Counted from the first letter of the stretch, positions 1 through 5,042 are shown. The stretch is 5,042 bases of DNA from Spirochaetota bacterium (GCA_023398155.1 JAEWSV010000411.1:1-5042), one strand, 5' to 3'. The notes: a model not told the origin generated them from the letters alone. Made by a program: numbers and translations.

Positions 1-18
1 TTTCGTCTGCCCGACGTA

Positions 19-48
19 TTGACCGTTTGGGCGCCCCGCCCCTATCCT
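19..48 (+). promoter_or_regulatory. Candidate sigma70-type promoter of the cyclase gene, possibly giving a leaderless mRNA
   Basis: TTGACC at 19-24 matches the -35 consensus at 5 of 6 positions. TATCCT at 43-48 matches the -10 consensus at 4 of 6, after an 18-bp spacer. The -10 box ends 6 nt before the ATG at 55, so transcription would be predicted to begin at or next to the A of that start codon. The intervening sequence (ATCACA) has no Shine-Dalgarno motif. Promoter boxes this short arise by chance, and the upstream sequence is not in the window. Confidence 0.4.
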
Positions 49-54
49 ATCACA

Positions 55-2499
55 ATGGAACGGAAGGACTACCGGCTCGCGGCCATTCTCTACACGGATA
101 TCGCCGGCTTCTCCAAAATGATGGAGAAGAACGAGGCCCGTACGCTGGAGTTGCTGCACACGCACAACGCCCTTATTGAAGAGATCGTCGCGCGGCGCGG
201 CGGGACGGTCATCAAGACGATCGGGGACGCCTTCCTCATCGATTTCAAGAACACGGTGGATGCGTTGCAGACCGCCGTGGAGATCCAGTACAAGCTCTAC
301 GAGTATAACAAGGCGAACGCCGACCTGCCTCTCTTGGTCCGCATCGGCGTCCACCTCGGCGATATTTACTTCTATGAGAGCGACGCGCTCGGGGAGGGCA
401 TCAATATCGCCGCGCGCCTCCAGTCGATTGCGCATCCCGGCTGCATCTGCATGTCGCAGGACGTGTACAACCTGGTTCTCAACAAGGTCGATTTCGCGGC
501 GGAAAAGCTCGGACGCGTGAGCCTCAAGAATATCACCAAAGAGATCCATGCCTACGAGATCGTGACGCCGAACGTGGAGTTCGATCCGAACCGGGCCGCC
601 CGGCCCATCCTGAGGCCCGATAAGGAAGAGAAGATCACCGCGGCGCCCTTAAGCGAGCCGAAAACGGGCGAGATGACCGGTACGGCGAGCGCCTCGTCGC
701 CTGCGGCCATCGCGGAGGCCGCCGCTCCGGCCGCATCCACCGACTCTACCGCGAACGAGGCCGGCGGCGCAGGACGGGGCGGCGCGGCGGCGGCCGACTC
801 CGCTGCGGATGCCGCCCTGGCTGCGGACGTCAAGCGCCGCATCATGCTGGACATAAAGGCCGCGGGGCGCCGCCTCGCGGTGGACCAGATGTTGGTGCGC
901 TACGCGGCTGAAGGAAGAGCGGCCAGGGACGTCATCGAGGAATTGGCGGGGAAAGGGATCCTGATCCGCGAGAGCGCGGCCATGGAGTATCCGGGCGATC
1001 CCGTATCCGCCGCTCGCCGAGCTCCGGTCGGCTACGGCGGGACCCTGGACTCGAATGGACGGGTGAAGGACGATATCGTCCACGCGGTCTCCGATATCGA
1101 GTACCGGATAGAGGAACAGTTCAAACGCGACCTGGACGCCGCCTTGGCCCGGCGGCGCGGCCGGGGGCCCCGCGAGGCTGAGCGGGCCGGCCGGAGTGAG
1201 TTCCGCGCGGAGTTCCGGTCCTACCGCGAAGGTCGCGGCGAGGCGGCCGAGCGGGACACCAAGGAAGAACGGAGCTGGGATTCCAAGGTCGATAAATCGT
1301 ACTTCCGCTCGTCGGCCGATTCGGTATCCGCGTTCGATGCTTATTCGGCCAAGGTCCGCGCCGAGGCTCGCACCGCTAAGGCCGGCTTCGTCGGGCACCT
1401 CATACCGTTCGTCGCAGTCAACGCCTTCCTCATGATCCTCAACGCGAACGTGAGCCCCGCCTTTCCCTGGGCGCTTTTTCCCTTCGGCGGGTGGGGCATC
1501 GGGCTCTTGGAGCACTTCGCGTCGGTGCTCCGCCGCGGCGACCGCGCCGCCGAACTCGCGAAGATGCCTCCCCTGGACGCGGAGAGCCTCTCCCTCTTCA
1601 AGCAGCTCCAGAAGAGGAAGGACGGATTCTGGCTCCACGCAGCCTCCACCGCCACGACGAGCGTCTTCCTATTCATGATCAACGCGATCACCTCGTCGCA
1701 GTTCTGGTGGTTCCTCATCCCCGCCGCGGGCATGGGCATCGGACTCCTCTCGCACGCGGCGGCGTACGCGGCCAAAAAGGCCGAATTGGAAGGATCGATC
1801 CTGGATAGGCTCGGGCTCTCGGGCGGCTGGAAGCGGGCTCTTCGGTCCATGCCGACCTCGCTCAAAGAGGACGTCGGCGACCTCGGTCCCTACCTCGACT
1901 TGGTGGAAGCCGCGAAGTCGACGCGGGCCGCCATCGTCGCGCAGGTAACCGCGAAGAATCAGAAGAAGGCCTCGAAAAAGGGGCGGCGCGGTGAGGCCGC
2001 GACGGGGACTCCGGTTGGCGATGATCTTCTGCCTGCCCTCGATTCCTACGTCGAACAAGTCGCGCTTTTGGCCAAGCGGACGAACGAAGTGGACCGTATC
2101 ATCGAACTTATCCCCATGGACGCGCTCCGCGGGGATAAGGAGGATCTGCAGCGCAAGATCGAGGCGAAAAGCGGCGAAGGGCTCCGCAAGGAATACGAAA
2201 AGTCCCTCGCCGAGATCGAACGGCAGGAAACCTCGTTCAACGAGCTCAAAGAACAACGCGAAGTCCTGGAGCTCCGCATGCGGTCTTCCGTCAATACCTT
2301 GAAGCAGATGCGGATCGATCTGGCGCGCTTGGCGGGTATGGCGGACCAGGACGAGACCGCTTCCGCGCGCGCGGTGCGCGAGAAGACCGTCGAGCTCAAC
2401 CGCTACCTGGAAGACCTGCGCACCGCCTATTCCGAGCTGGACCGCATCGAGGCGCGCGGCTTGAACGCGGCCGAAGAAACCGCGGGTGCGAATTCGTAA
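55..2499 (+). CDS. Class III adenylate cyclase with tandem 2TM membrane modules and C-terminal coiled coil
   Basis: Predicted membrane-anchored enzyme making cAMP from ATP (814 aa; numbering from the ATG at 55). Residues about 8-170 form a class III nucleotidyl cyclase domain with all canonical catalytic residues visible: metal-binding Asp15 (TDIAGFS) and Asp58 (KTIGDAF), purine-selecting Lys54 and Asp110, transition-state Asn117 and Arg121 (DALGEGINIAAR). The Lys/Asp pair indicates ATP rather than GTP, and one domain would have to work as a homodimer. An Ala/Ser/Gly/Pro-rich linker (about 195-257) is followed by a short helical segment (258-305), a charged Arg/Glu-rich stretch, two 2TM modules (444-487 and 524-567; four membrane helices) and a long charged coiled coil (about 663-800). 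The frame is open to the left edge and a TTG lies at 19, but the ATG at 55 sits just before the conserved cyclase start, so it is preferred. No SD is visible. The catalytic domain precedes the membrane part, the reverse of most membrane cyclases. The domain call is firm; ligand and partners are unknown. Confidence 0.9.
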   Translation: MERKDYRLAAILYTDIAGFSKMMEKNEARTLELLHTHNALIEEIVARRGGTVIKTIGDAFLIDFKNTVDALQTAVEIQYKLYEYNKANADLPLLVRIGVHLGDIYFYESDALGEGINIAARLQSIAHPGCICMSQDVYNLVLNKVDFAAEKLGRVSLKNITKEIHAYEIVTPNVEFDPNRAARPILRPDKEEKITAAPLSEPKTGEMTGTASASSPAAIAEAAAPAASTDSTANEAGGAGRGGAAAADSAADAALAADVKRRIMLDIKAAGRRLAVDQMLVRYAAEGRAARDVIEELAGKGILIRESAAMEYPGDPVSAARRAPVGYGGTLDSNGRVKDDIVHAVSDIEYRIEEQFKRDLDAALARRRGRGPREAERAGRSEFRAEFRSYREGRGEAAERDTKEERSWDSKVDKSYFRSSADSVSAFDAYSAKVRAEARTAKAGFVGHLIPFVAVNAFLMILNANVSPAFPWALFPFGGWGIGLLEHFASVLRRGDRAAELAKMPPLDAESLSLFKQLQKRKDGFWLHAASTATTSVFLFMINAITSSQFWWFLIPAAGMGIGLLSHAAAYAAKKAELEGSILDRLGLSGGWKRALRSMPTSLKEDVGDLGPYLDLVEAAKSTRAAIVAQVTAKNQKKASKKGRRGEAATGTPVGDDLLPALDSYVEQVALLAKRTNEVDRIIELIPMDALRGDKEDLQRKIEAKSGEGLRKEYEKSLAEIERQETSFNELKEQREVLELRMRSSVNTLKQMRIDLARLAGMADQDETASARAVREKTVELNRYLEDLRTAYSELDRIEARGLNAAEETAGANS
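1384..1755 (+). repeat. Internal duplication: two 44-residue 2TM modules, 80 residues apart
   Basis: The segments 1384-1515 and 1624-1755 of the cyclase gene encode two modules of exactly 44 residues that align without a gap. I count 19 identical positions (43%). Shared landmarks are an opening Gly-Phe-x-x-His, a Phe-Leu and Asn-Ala in the first helix, a Trp-x-Leu-x-Pro before the second helix, and a closing Gly-x-Gly-Ile-Gly-Leu-Leu-x-His. This is the pattern of the small 2TM domain family (two helices, GWGIGL-x2-H ending), usually seen once at the terminus of small proteins or sensor kinases. The repeat period is 240 nt. The duplication is at protein level; DNA identity is not obvious, so it is old. 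Confidence 0.8.
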
Positions 2500-2500
2500 C

Positions 2501-2516
2501 GGGGCGGATCAGCCCC
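2501..2516 (+). terminator. Weak GC-rich hairpin just after the cyclase stop codon
   Basis: GGGGC at 2501-2505 pairs with GCCCC at 2512-2516 around a 6-nt loop, beginning 2 nt after the TAA stop. The stem is only 5 bp and no T-run follows, so it is at best a weak attenuator or a 3'-end stabiliser of the cyclase mRNA. Some readthrough into the chemoreceptor gene seems likely. Confidence 0.25.
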
Positions 2517-2523
2517 TACCCAA

Positions 2524-2530
2524 CCGATAA
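2524..2530 (+). promoter_or_regulatory. Flagellar sigma-28-like -10 element (CCGATAA) upstream of the chemoreceptor
   Basis: CCGATAA matches seven of the eight bases of the FliA-type (sigma-28) -10 consensus GCCGATAA; the missing first G is an A here. It lies 48 nt before the chemoreceptor ATG, and sigma-28 commonly drives chemotaxis receptor genes. Against it, the expected -35 position (about 2504-2511) has no TAAA-like motif. If used, transcription would begin near 2537, right at the foot of the hairpin at 2539-2577. Confidence 0.3.
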
Positions 2531-2531
2531 T

Positions 2532-2560
2532 TTGCGCGGGCCGCCTCCGTCCAGTAAACT
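2532..2560 (+). promoter_or_regulatory. Alternative weak sigma70-type promoter for the chemoreceptor
   Basis: TTGCGC at 2532-2537 (3 of 6 matches) and TAAACT at 2555-2560 (4 of 6 matches) are separated by 17 bp. Transcription from it would start near 2567, inside the right arm of the downstream hairpin, giving a very short leader that keeps the GGAGG but lacks the pairing arm. The match is weak and could be chance. Confidence 0.2.
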
Positions 2561-2577
2561 TACGGATGGAGGCCGCC
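2539..2577 (+). promoter_or_regulatory. Leader hairpin sequestering the chemoreceptor ribosome binding site
   Basis: The left arm GGCCGCCTCCGTCC (2539-2552) and right arm GGATGGAGGCCGCC (2564-2577) pair at 13 of 14 positions: one G-U wobble (2549/2567), one C-C mismatch (2542/2574) and an 11-nt loop (2553-2563). The Shine-Dalgarno GGAGG (2568-2572, 6 nt before the ATG at 2579) lies wholly in the right arm and would be base-paired. No T-run follows and the stem ends one base before the start codon, so translational control fits better than termination. A protein, small RNA, temperature or alternative transcription start could open it; none of these is shown by the sequence. Confidence 0.6.
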
Positions 2578-2578
2578 C

Positions 2579-4135
2579 ATGAAAAGCGTCACCACCAAGA
2601 TCATCCTTCTCTCCGTCGGGATCAGCGTAGCCGTGGCCGTCCTCCTGACGGGAGCATTCGCCCTGGCCTTCAAGTCCCTGGTGGACGAGCAGATCGCGCT
2701 CGTGGACCGGACCCTCAGGGAAAGTTTCGACCGCGCGGTTCGCTGGGAGGTGGAGACGGCCGTCTCCATGCTCGCCAAGATCGATGCCTTGCGCGCGGAC
2801 GGGAGCCTTACGGAAGAAGCCGCCGGCGATCTCGCGAAGAAGCTGCTGCGCGACATCCGGTACGATAAGGAAGGCTACTTCTGGGCCGATACCACGGACG
2901 GGACGAACGTCGTCCTGCTCGGTCAGGCGGCGGAAGGAAAGAACCGTCTGAACCTGGTCGACCACAAGGGGAACGAGATCGTCAAGGCTTTCCTTGAAGT
3001 GGCGGCGGAGGGTGGGCACACGAATTACTGGTTCCCCAAGGCCGGCCAAACTGAGGCCTTACCTAAGCGGAGCTACACGCTCCTCTCCAAACCCTGGGGA
3101 TGGGTCGTCGGGACCGGGGCCTACGTGGACGACATCGATGTCATCGTGGCGGAAAAAAGGAAGGCCTTGAGCGATCGGCTCACGGTCTCGCTCGGCGGCG
3201 CGACGGTCTTCGCCCTAATCGCGACGTTCATCGCGGTGATCGTCTCCGTCGCCATCGGCCGTCGCATCGCCAAGCCGCTCACCCATGCCGCGGAACGGAC
3301 CGCGGTCATGGCTTCGGGAGACCTGACGATCACCTTCGATGAGAGCTACGCGAAATCCGCGGACGAGACGGGCGTCCTCGTTCGGTCGCTGGATGCCATG
3401 CGGCGCGATCTCGCGGATTTGATCGGGGGCGTGGTGGAGACCTCCATGCGCGTCGGCGGAGGAGCCGTCGAGGTGAAGGACACCGCGACCTCGGTCTCCA
3501 GCGGGGCGTCGGAACAAGCCGCATCCACGGAAGAGGTATCCGCTTCCGTGGAGGAGATGGCCTCCACGAACGGTCAGAACGCCGAAAACGCGGCTGAGAC
3601 CGAGCGTATCGCGCGGAAAGCGGCCCAGGACGCGAGCGAGGGCGCCGCGGCCGTCGCCGAGGCGGTAGCCGCGGTCAAGCACATCGCCGAGCGGATAGCG
3701 GTCATCGAGGAAATAGCGAGCCAGACGAACCTTCTGGCCCTCAACGCCGCGATCGAAGCCGCGCGCGCGGGGGAGGCCGGAAAGGGTTTCTCGGTAGTCG
3801 CGGGAGAGATAAGGAAGCTGGCGGAGCGGAGCGGGAACTCGGCGTCGGAAATCCGGGAAATCTCGCTCACGACGACCGCCGCCGCCGAGCGCGCGGGCGC
3901 CACCCTGGCAGGGCTCGCGCCCGACATCGGGAAAACCGCGGATCTCGTGGCCGAGATCAGCGCCGCCACCGCGGAACAGCGGACCGGCGCCGATCAGATC
4001 GGCCAAGCCATGACGCAGCTGGATACGGTGGTGCAACGGAACGCCTCGGCCGCCGAGGAGCTGGCCGCGGCGGCTCAAACCCTCAACGACGAGGCCGACG
4101 CCCTGCGAGCGACCATCGGCGCCTTTAAAGTGTAG
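2579..4135 (+). CDS. Methyl-accepting chemotaxis protein with single-Cache sensor
   Basis: Transmembrane chemoreceptor of 518 aa that would signal to CheA/CheW. Residues 7-31 are the first membrane helix. Residues about 35-200 are extracytoplasmic and carry a single-Cache (sCache_2-like) fold: a Tyr-Asp-Lys-Glu-Gly-Tyr-Phe-Trp motif at 95-102, a Gly-Lys-Asn then Asp-His-Lys-Gly-Asn, and the family-typical WGWVVGTGAYVDDID at 173-187. The second membrane helix is about 203-226, HAMP about 227-280. The signalling domain has the near-invariant hairpin tip at 377-415 (EIASQTNLLALNAAIEAARA onward). Probable methylation sites are the Glu/Gln pairs at 312-313, 318-319, 325-326, 466-467 and 493-494, each flanked by small residues. 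The protein ends AFKV, with no NWETF-type CheR/CheB tether. The ATG at 2579 has a GGAGG 6 nt upstream, but that site lies in a hairpin. Cache domains of this type often bind small organic acids; the actual ligand cannot be told. Confidence 0.96.
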   Translation: MKSVTTKIILLSVGISVAVAVLLTGAFALAFKSLVDEQIALVDRTLRESFDRAVRWEVETAVSMLAKIDALRADGSLTEEAAGDLAKKLLRDIRYDKEGYFWADTTDGTNVVLLGQAAEGKNRLNLVDHKGNEIVKAFLEVAAEGGHTNYWFPKAGQTEALPKRSYTLLSKPWGWVVGTGAYVDDIDVIVAEKRKALSDRLTVSLGGATVFALIATFIAVIVSVAIGRRIAKPLTHAAERTAVMASGDLTITFDESYAKSADETGVLVRSLDAMRRDLADLIGGVVETSMRVGGGAVEVKDTATSVSSGASEQAASTEEVSASVEEMASTNGQNAENAAETERIARKAAQDASEGAAAVAEAVAAVKHIAERIAVIEEIASQTNLLALNAAIEAARAGEAGKGFSVVAGEIRKLAERSGNSASEIREISLTTTAAAERAGATLAGLAPDIGKTADLVAEISAATAEQRTGADQIGQAMTQLDTVVQRNASAAEELAAAAQTLNDEADALRATIGAFKV

Positions 4136-4148
4136 GCCCTATAGGGCC
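4135..4148. terminator. Perfect 14-bp palindrome overlapping the chemoreceptor stop codon
   Basis: GGCCCTATAGGGCC is its own reverse complement and begins on the last base of the TAG stop. As RNA it can form a 5-bp GC stem with a TATA loop on either strand. No T-run follows in either direction, so it is a weak terminator candidate or a protein binding palindrome. The sequence GGCCGATGGC directly overlapping it (4145-4154) recurs at 4207-4216 inside the next hairpin. Confidence 0.3.
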
Positions 4149-4198
4149 GATGGCCTGCCGGACCGTTGCCCCGACGGGCCTCACGGCGGGACCTACGC

Positions 4199-4234
4199 TT
4201 GATCGCGGCCGATGGCTCGGCCGTCGTCGATCAA
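4199..4234. terminator. Two-part hairpin between convergent genes, overlapping the lipoprotein stop codon
   Basis: An upper stem of 7 perfect pairs, CGGCCGA (4206-4212) with TCGGCCG (4217-4223), has a 4-nt loop. It stacks directly on a lower stem of 7 perfect pairs, TTGATCG (4199-4205) with CGATCAA (4228-4234), with a 4-nt bulge (4224-4227) on one side only. The lower stem contains the TGA stop of the minus-strand lipoprotein gene. There is no T-run on either side, so intrinsic termination would be of the U-poor kind. Its place between two convergent genes suits a bidirectional 3'-end structure. Confidence 0.5.
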
Positions 4235-4764
4235 TCGGCAGGCGCGATCGGCACCGTGAAGTTGCCGTTGACCTCGTCACCTTCGTCGTTGGTGGCGGCC
4301 ATGCGGCCGGTGAGGGGGCCGGCTTCCGTATCGATCGCGGTTATCTCCACGGCGCCGATGTGAGCGATGATGTTGAGGCTATCGTCGTCAGGATCGTATA
4401 GGGTGACGGTCTTGCTCTCCCCGGTTTTCAGGTCGAATATGAGATCGGTCCGACCGACTTTTGCGGGGACGGAGGTCATGACCTTCAGGTATCCGTCGAA
4501 AGGATACGCTCCCAAAGCCCAAGGATCCGCGCCTCCAATGGTCGCGATGTTGTAGAGTTCGATGTAGTACTCTCCCGGGGTGAAGTAGCTTTCTTCCGCG
4601 TACCCCGATACCAAGGTGTATGCCTTGCCGTTGATTTCGCCCTGGAGGGTCTGGTCCAGGAAAACGACCCCGTCGTCATCGCCGCCTCCCGAAGGATCGC
4701 AGGAGAGGAGCCCTAGCGCGGCCGCGACGCACGCGGCCGTAAGTAAAGCCTTGGTTGCTTTCAT
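4231..4764 (-). CDS. Small secreted lipoprotein of unknown function
   Basis: 177-aa predicted lipoprotein. Residues 1-22 are a type II signal peptide: Met-Lys-Ala-Thr-Lys start, hydrophobic core, lipobox Leu-Leu-Ser-Cys with the lipidated Cys at 22. The mature part starts Cys-Asp-Pro-Ser, then a flexible Gly3-Asp3 tether, then about 145 residues rich in beta-prone Val, Thr, Tyr and Ile. It opens with Leu-Gln-Gly-Glu-Ile-Asn-Gly-Lys and closes with a Gly-Asn-Phe-Thr-Val-Pro-Ile strand. That outline resembles small beta-sandwich lipoproteins with a G-x-I-N-G-K opening, but I cannot assign a family or function. The ATG at 4764 was chosen because it gives a normal signal peptide; a TTG at 4773 would add three residues. 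No Shine-Dalgarno is visible. Asp at +2 would retain it in the inner membrane in E. coli, but that rule does not hold in all phyla. It converges on the chemoreceptor gene, 95 bp away. Confidence 0.85.
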   Translation of the reverse strand: MKATKALLTAACVAAALGLLSCDPSGGGDDDGVVFLDQTLQGEINGKAYTLVSGYAEESYFTPGEYYIELYNIATIGGADPWALGAYPFDGYLKVMTSVPAKVGRTDLIFDLKTGESKTVTLYDPDDDSLNIIAHIGAVEITAIDTEAGPLTGRMAATNDEGDEVNGNFTVPIAPAD

Positions 4765-4771
4765 GGTAAGC

Positions 4772-4777
4772 AATATA
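4772..4777 (-). promoter_or_regulatory. -10 box of the lipoprotein gene, in an AT-rich island
   Basis: On the minus strand TATATT matches the -10 consensus at 5 of 6 positions. It is followed by 7 nt (GCTTACC) and then the ATG at 4764, so transcription would be predicted to start at the ATG itself. The stretch 4765-4796 is conspicuously AT-rich for this window, as promoters in GC-rich genomes often are. No convincing -35 hexamer is found at 16-18 bp spacing. Confidence 0.45.
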
Positions 4778-4811
4778 TCGCAAATTTCTCTAAAATGGGG
4801 GACATTCCGTG

Positions 4812-4854
4812 AAAAGCGGGCCGTCCGGCCAGGGTGCGGATCCGGGCCGGACGG
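4812..4854 (-). terminator. Probable rho-independent terminator of htpG
   Basis: On the minus strand CCGTCCGGCC and GGCCGGACGG form a perfect 10-bp stem (4845-4854 and 4821-4830) around a 14-nt loop that itself contains the palindrome CGGATCCG. A TTTT run follows after 5 nt (4812-4815). It begins 10 nt downstream of the htpG stop. The short, displaced T-run makes it weaker than a textbook terminator, but orientation and position fit htpG well. The rest of 4765-4864 is lipoprotein promoter sequence, and I see no gene in it. Confidence 0.65.
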
Positions 4855-4864
4855 ACTCTTCAGG

Positions 4865-5042
4865 TCACTTCGCGAGCAGCCGGTTGAGCCGTTTCACGAA
4901 GTCGGCGGGGTCGGAGATCTTCACCCCTTCCACGAGGAGGGCCTGGTCTAAGAGGACGCCCGCCACGTCGGCGACGCGCTCATCGTCCTCGACGCCCACG
5001 AGGGCGGTCAGGATGGGATGGTCGCCGTTCACTTCCAGGATG
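4865..5042 (-). CDS. htpG: Chaperone protein HtpG (bacterial Hsp90), C-terminal fragment
   Basis: The last 58 residues of a protein whose start lies beyond the right edge. The cytoplasmic ATP-dependent chaperone HtpG is a dimer held together by its C-terminal domain, and this is that end. The reading ILEVNGDHPIL matches the family's conserved 'ILE-x-N-x-x-HPI' segment. Further on, LLDQALLVEG followed by DPADFVKRLNRLL matches the family's final dimerisation helices (E. coli HtpG has LLLDQALLAE and a DP..F..R.N.LL ending). The stop is TGA at 4865-4867. The open frame and family motifs show no disruption. It points the same way as the lipoprotein gene, 100 nt away with a hairpin between, so they are probably separate transcripts. 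Confidence 0.93.
   Translation of the reverse strand, partial: ILEVNGDHPILTALVGVEDDERVADVAGVLLDQALLVEGVKISDPADFVKRLNRLLAK

Noticed and set aside
19..54. TTG at 19 as start of the cyclase
   Set aside because: Adds 12 Pro-rich residues before the conserved cyclase start, and the TTG overlaps a -35-like hexamer. Upstream starts outside the window cannot be fully excluded.
55..570. Guanylate rather than adenylate cyclase
   Set aside because: The purine-selecting positions are Lys54 and Asp110, the adenylate type; guanylate cyclases carry Glu and Cys or similar there.
640..830. GCC/GCG-rich stretch as a DNA repeat or microsatellite
   Set aside because: Irregular codons for an Ala/Ser/Gly-rich linker; no fixed period is visible.
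649..1638. 329-codon open frame on the minus strand antisense to the cyclase gene
   Set aside because: Lies wholly inside a gene with clear domains; its translation is Arg/Gly/Pro-rich with no motif. Long antisense frames are expected in GC-rich coding DNA.
1341..1865. 174-codon minus-strand frame over the 2TM region
   Set aside because: Overlaps strongly supported coding sequence for the 2TM modules and has no recognisable domain.
3215..4078. 287-codon minus-strand frame antisense to the chemoreceptor
   Set aside because: Mirror of the conserved MCP signalling domain; composition is biased and no family motif is visible.
4150..4401. 83-codon plus-strand frame after the chemoreceptor
   Set aside because: Antisense to the lipoprotein C-terminus and runs through the intergenic hairpin; no ribosome site or motif seen.
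4616..4951. 111-codon plus-strand frame spanning the lipoprotein start and the htpG end
   Set aside because: Crosses two real minus-strand genes, the promoter region and the terminator hairpin; no motif.
1..5042. tRNA, rRNA, CRISPR array, insertion sequence or attachment site
   Set aside because: Read for these and saw no cloverleaf, spaced direct repeats, transposase motif or terminal inverted repeats.

Overview
The window is GC-rich (by eye; not computed) and densely coding, with long spurious ORFs antisense to the real genes. It holds three complete genes and the 3' end of a fourth. It looks like chromosomal DNA of a motile, diderm bacterium with cAMP signalling, chemotaxis and lipoproteins. 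A GC-rich free-living spirochaete is my best guess: tandem 2TM modules fused to a cyclase, a Leu-Leu-Ser-Cys lipobox, and an alanine-rich MCP with a Cache sensor. A myxobacterium-like deltaproteobacterium is a real alternative. No mobile element, tRNA, rRNA or CRISPR array is visible.

Layout: (i) 55-2499 (+), a class III adenylate cyclase with its catalytic domain at the N-terminus, then a low-complexity linker, a tandem pair of 2TM membrane modules and a C-terminal coiled coil. (ii) 2500-2578, a short intergenic region with a weak hairpin, a flagellar-sigma-like -10 box and a strong hairpin that buries the ribosome binding site of the next gene. (iii) 2579-4135 (+), a methyl-accepting chemotaxis protein with an extracytoplasmic single-Cache sensor. 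(iv) 4136-4230, a convergent intergenic region with palindromic elements. (v) 4231-4764 (-), a small secreted lipoprotein of unknown function. (vi) 4765-4864, the lipoprotein's AT-rich promoter region followed by the probable htpG terminator hairpin. (vii) 4865-5042 (-), the C-terminal 58 residues of the chaperone HtpG (Hsp90), running off the window.

The cyclase and chemoreceptor are codirectional and both membrane-bound signalling proteins. Their separation and the regulatory-looking leader between them argue for at least partly independent expression. A functional link between cAMP output and taxis is possible but is inference. The most unusual features are the inverted domain order and internal 2TM duplication of the cyclase, the hairpin over the chemoreceptor ribosome binding site, and two gene starts (cyclase and lipoprotein) with no Shine-Dalgarno sequence but a -10-like box 6-7 nt before the ATG, as expected for leaderless mRNAs.
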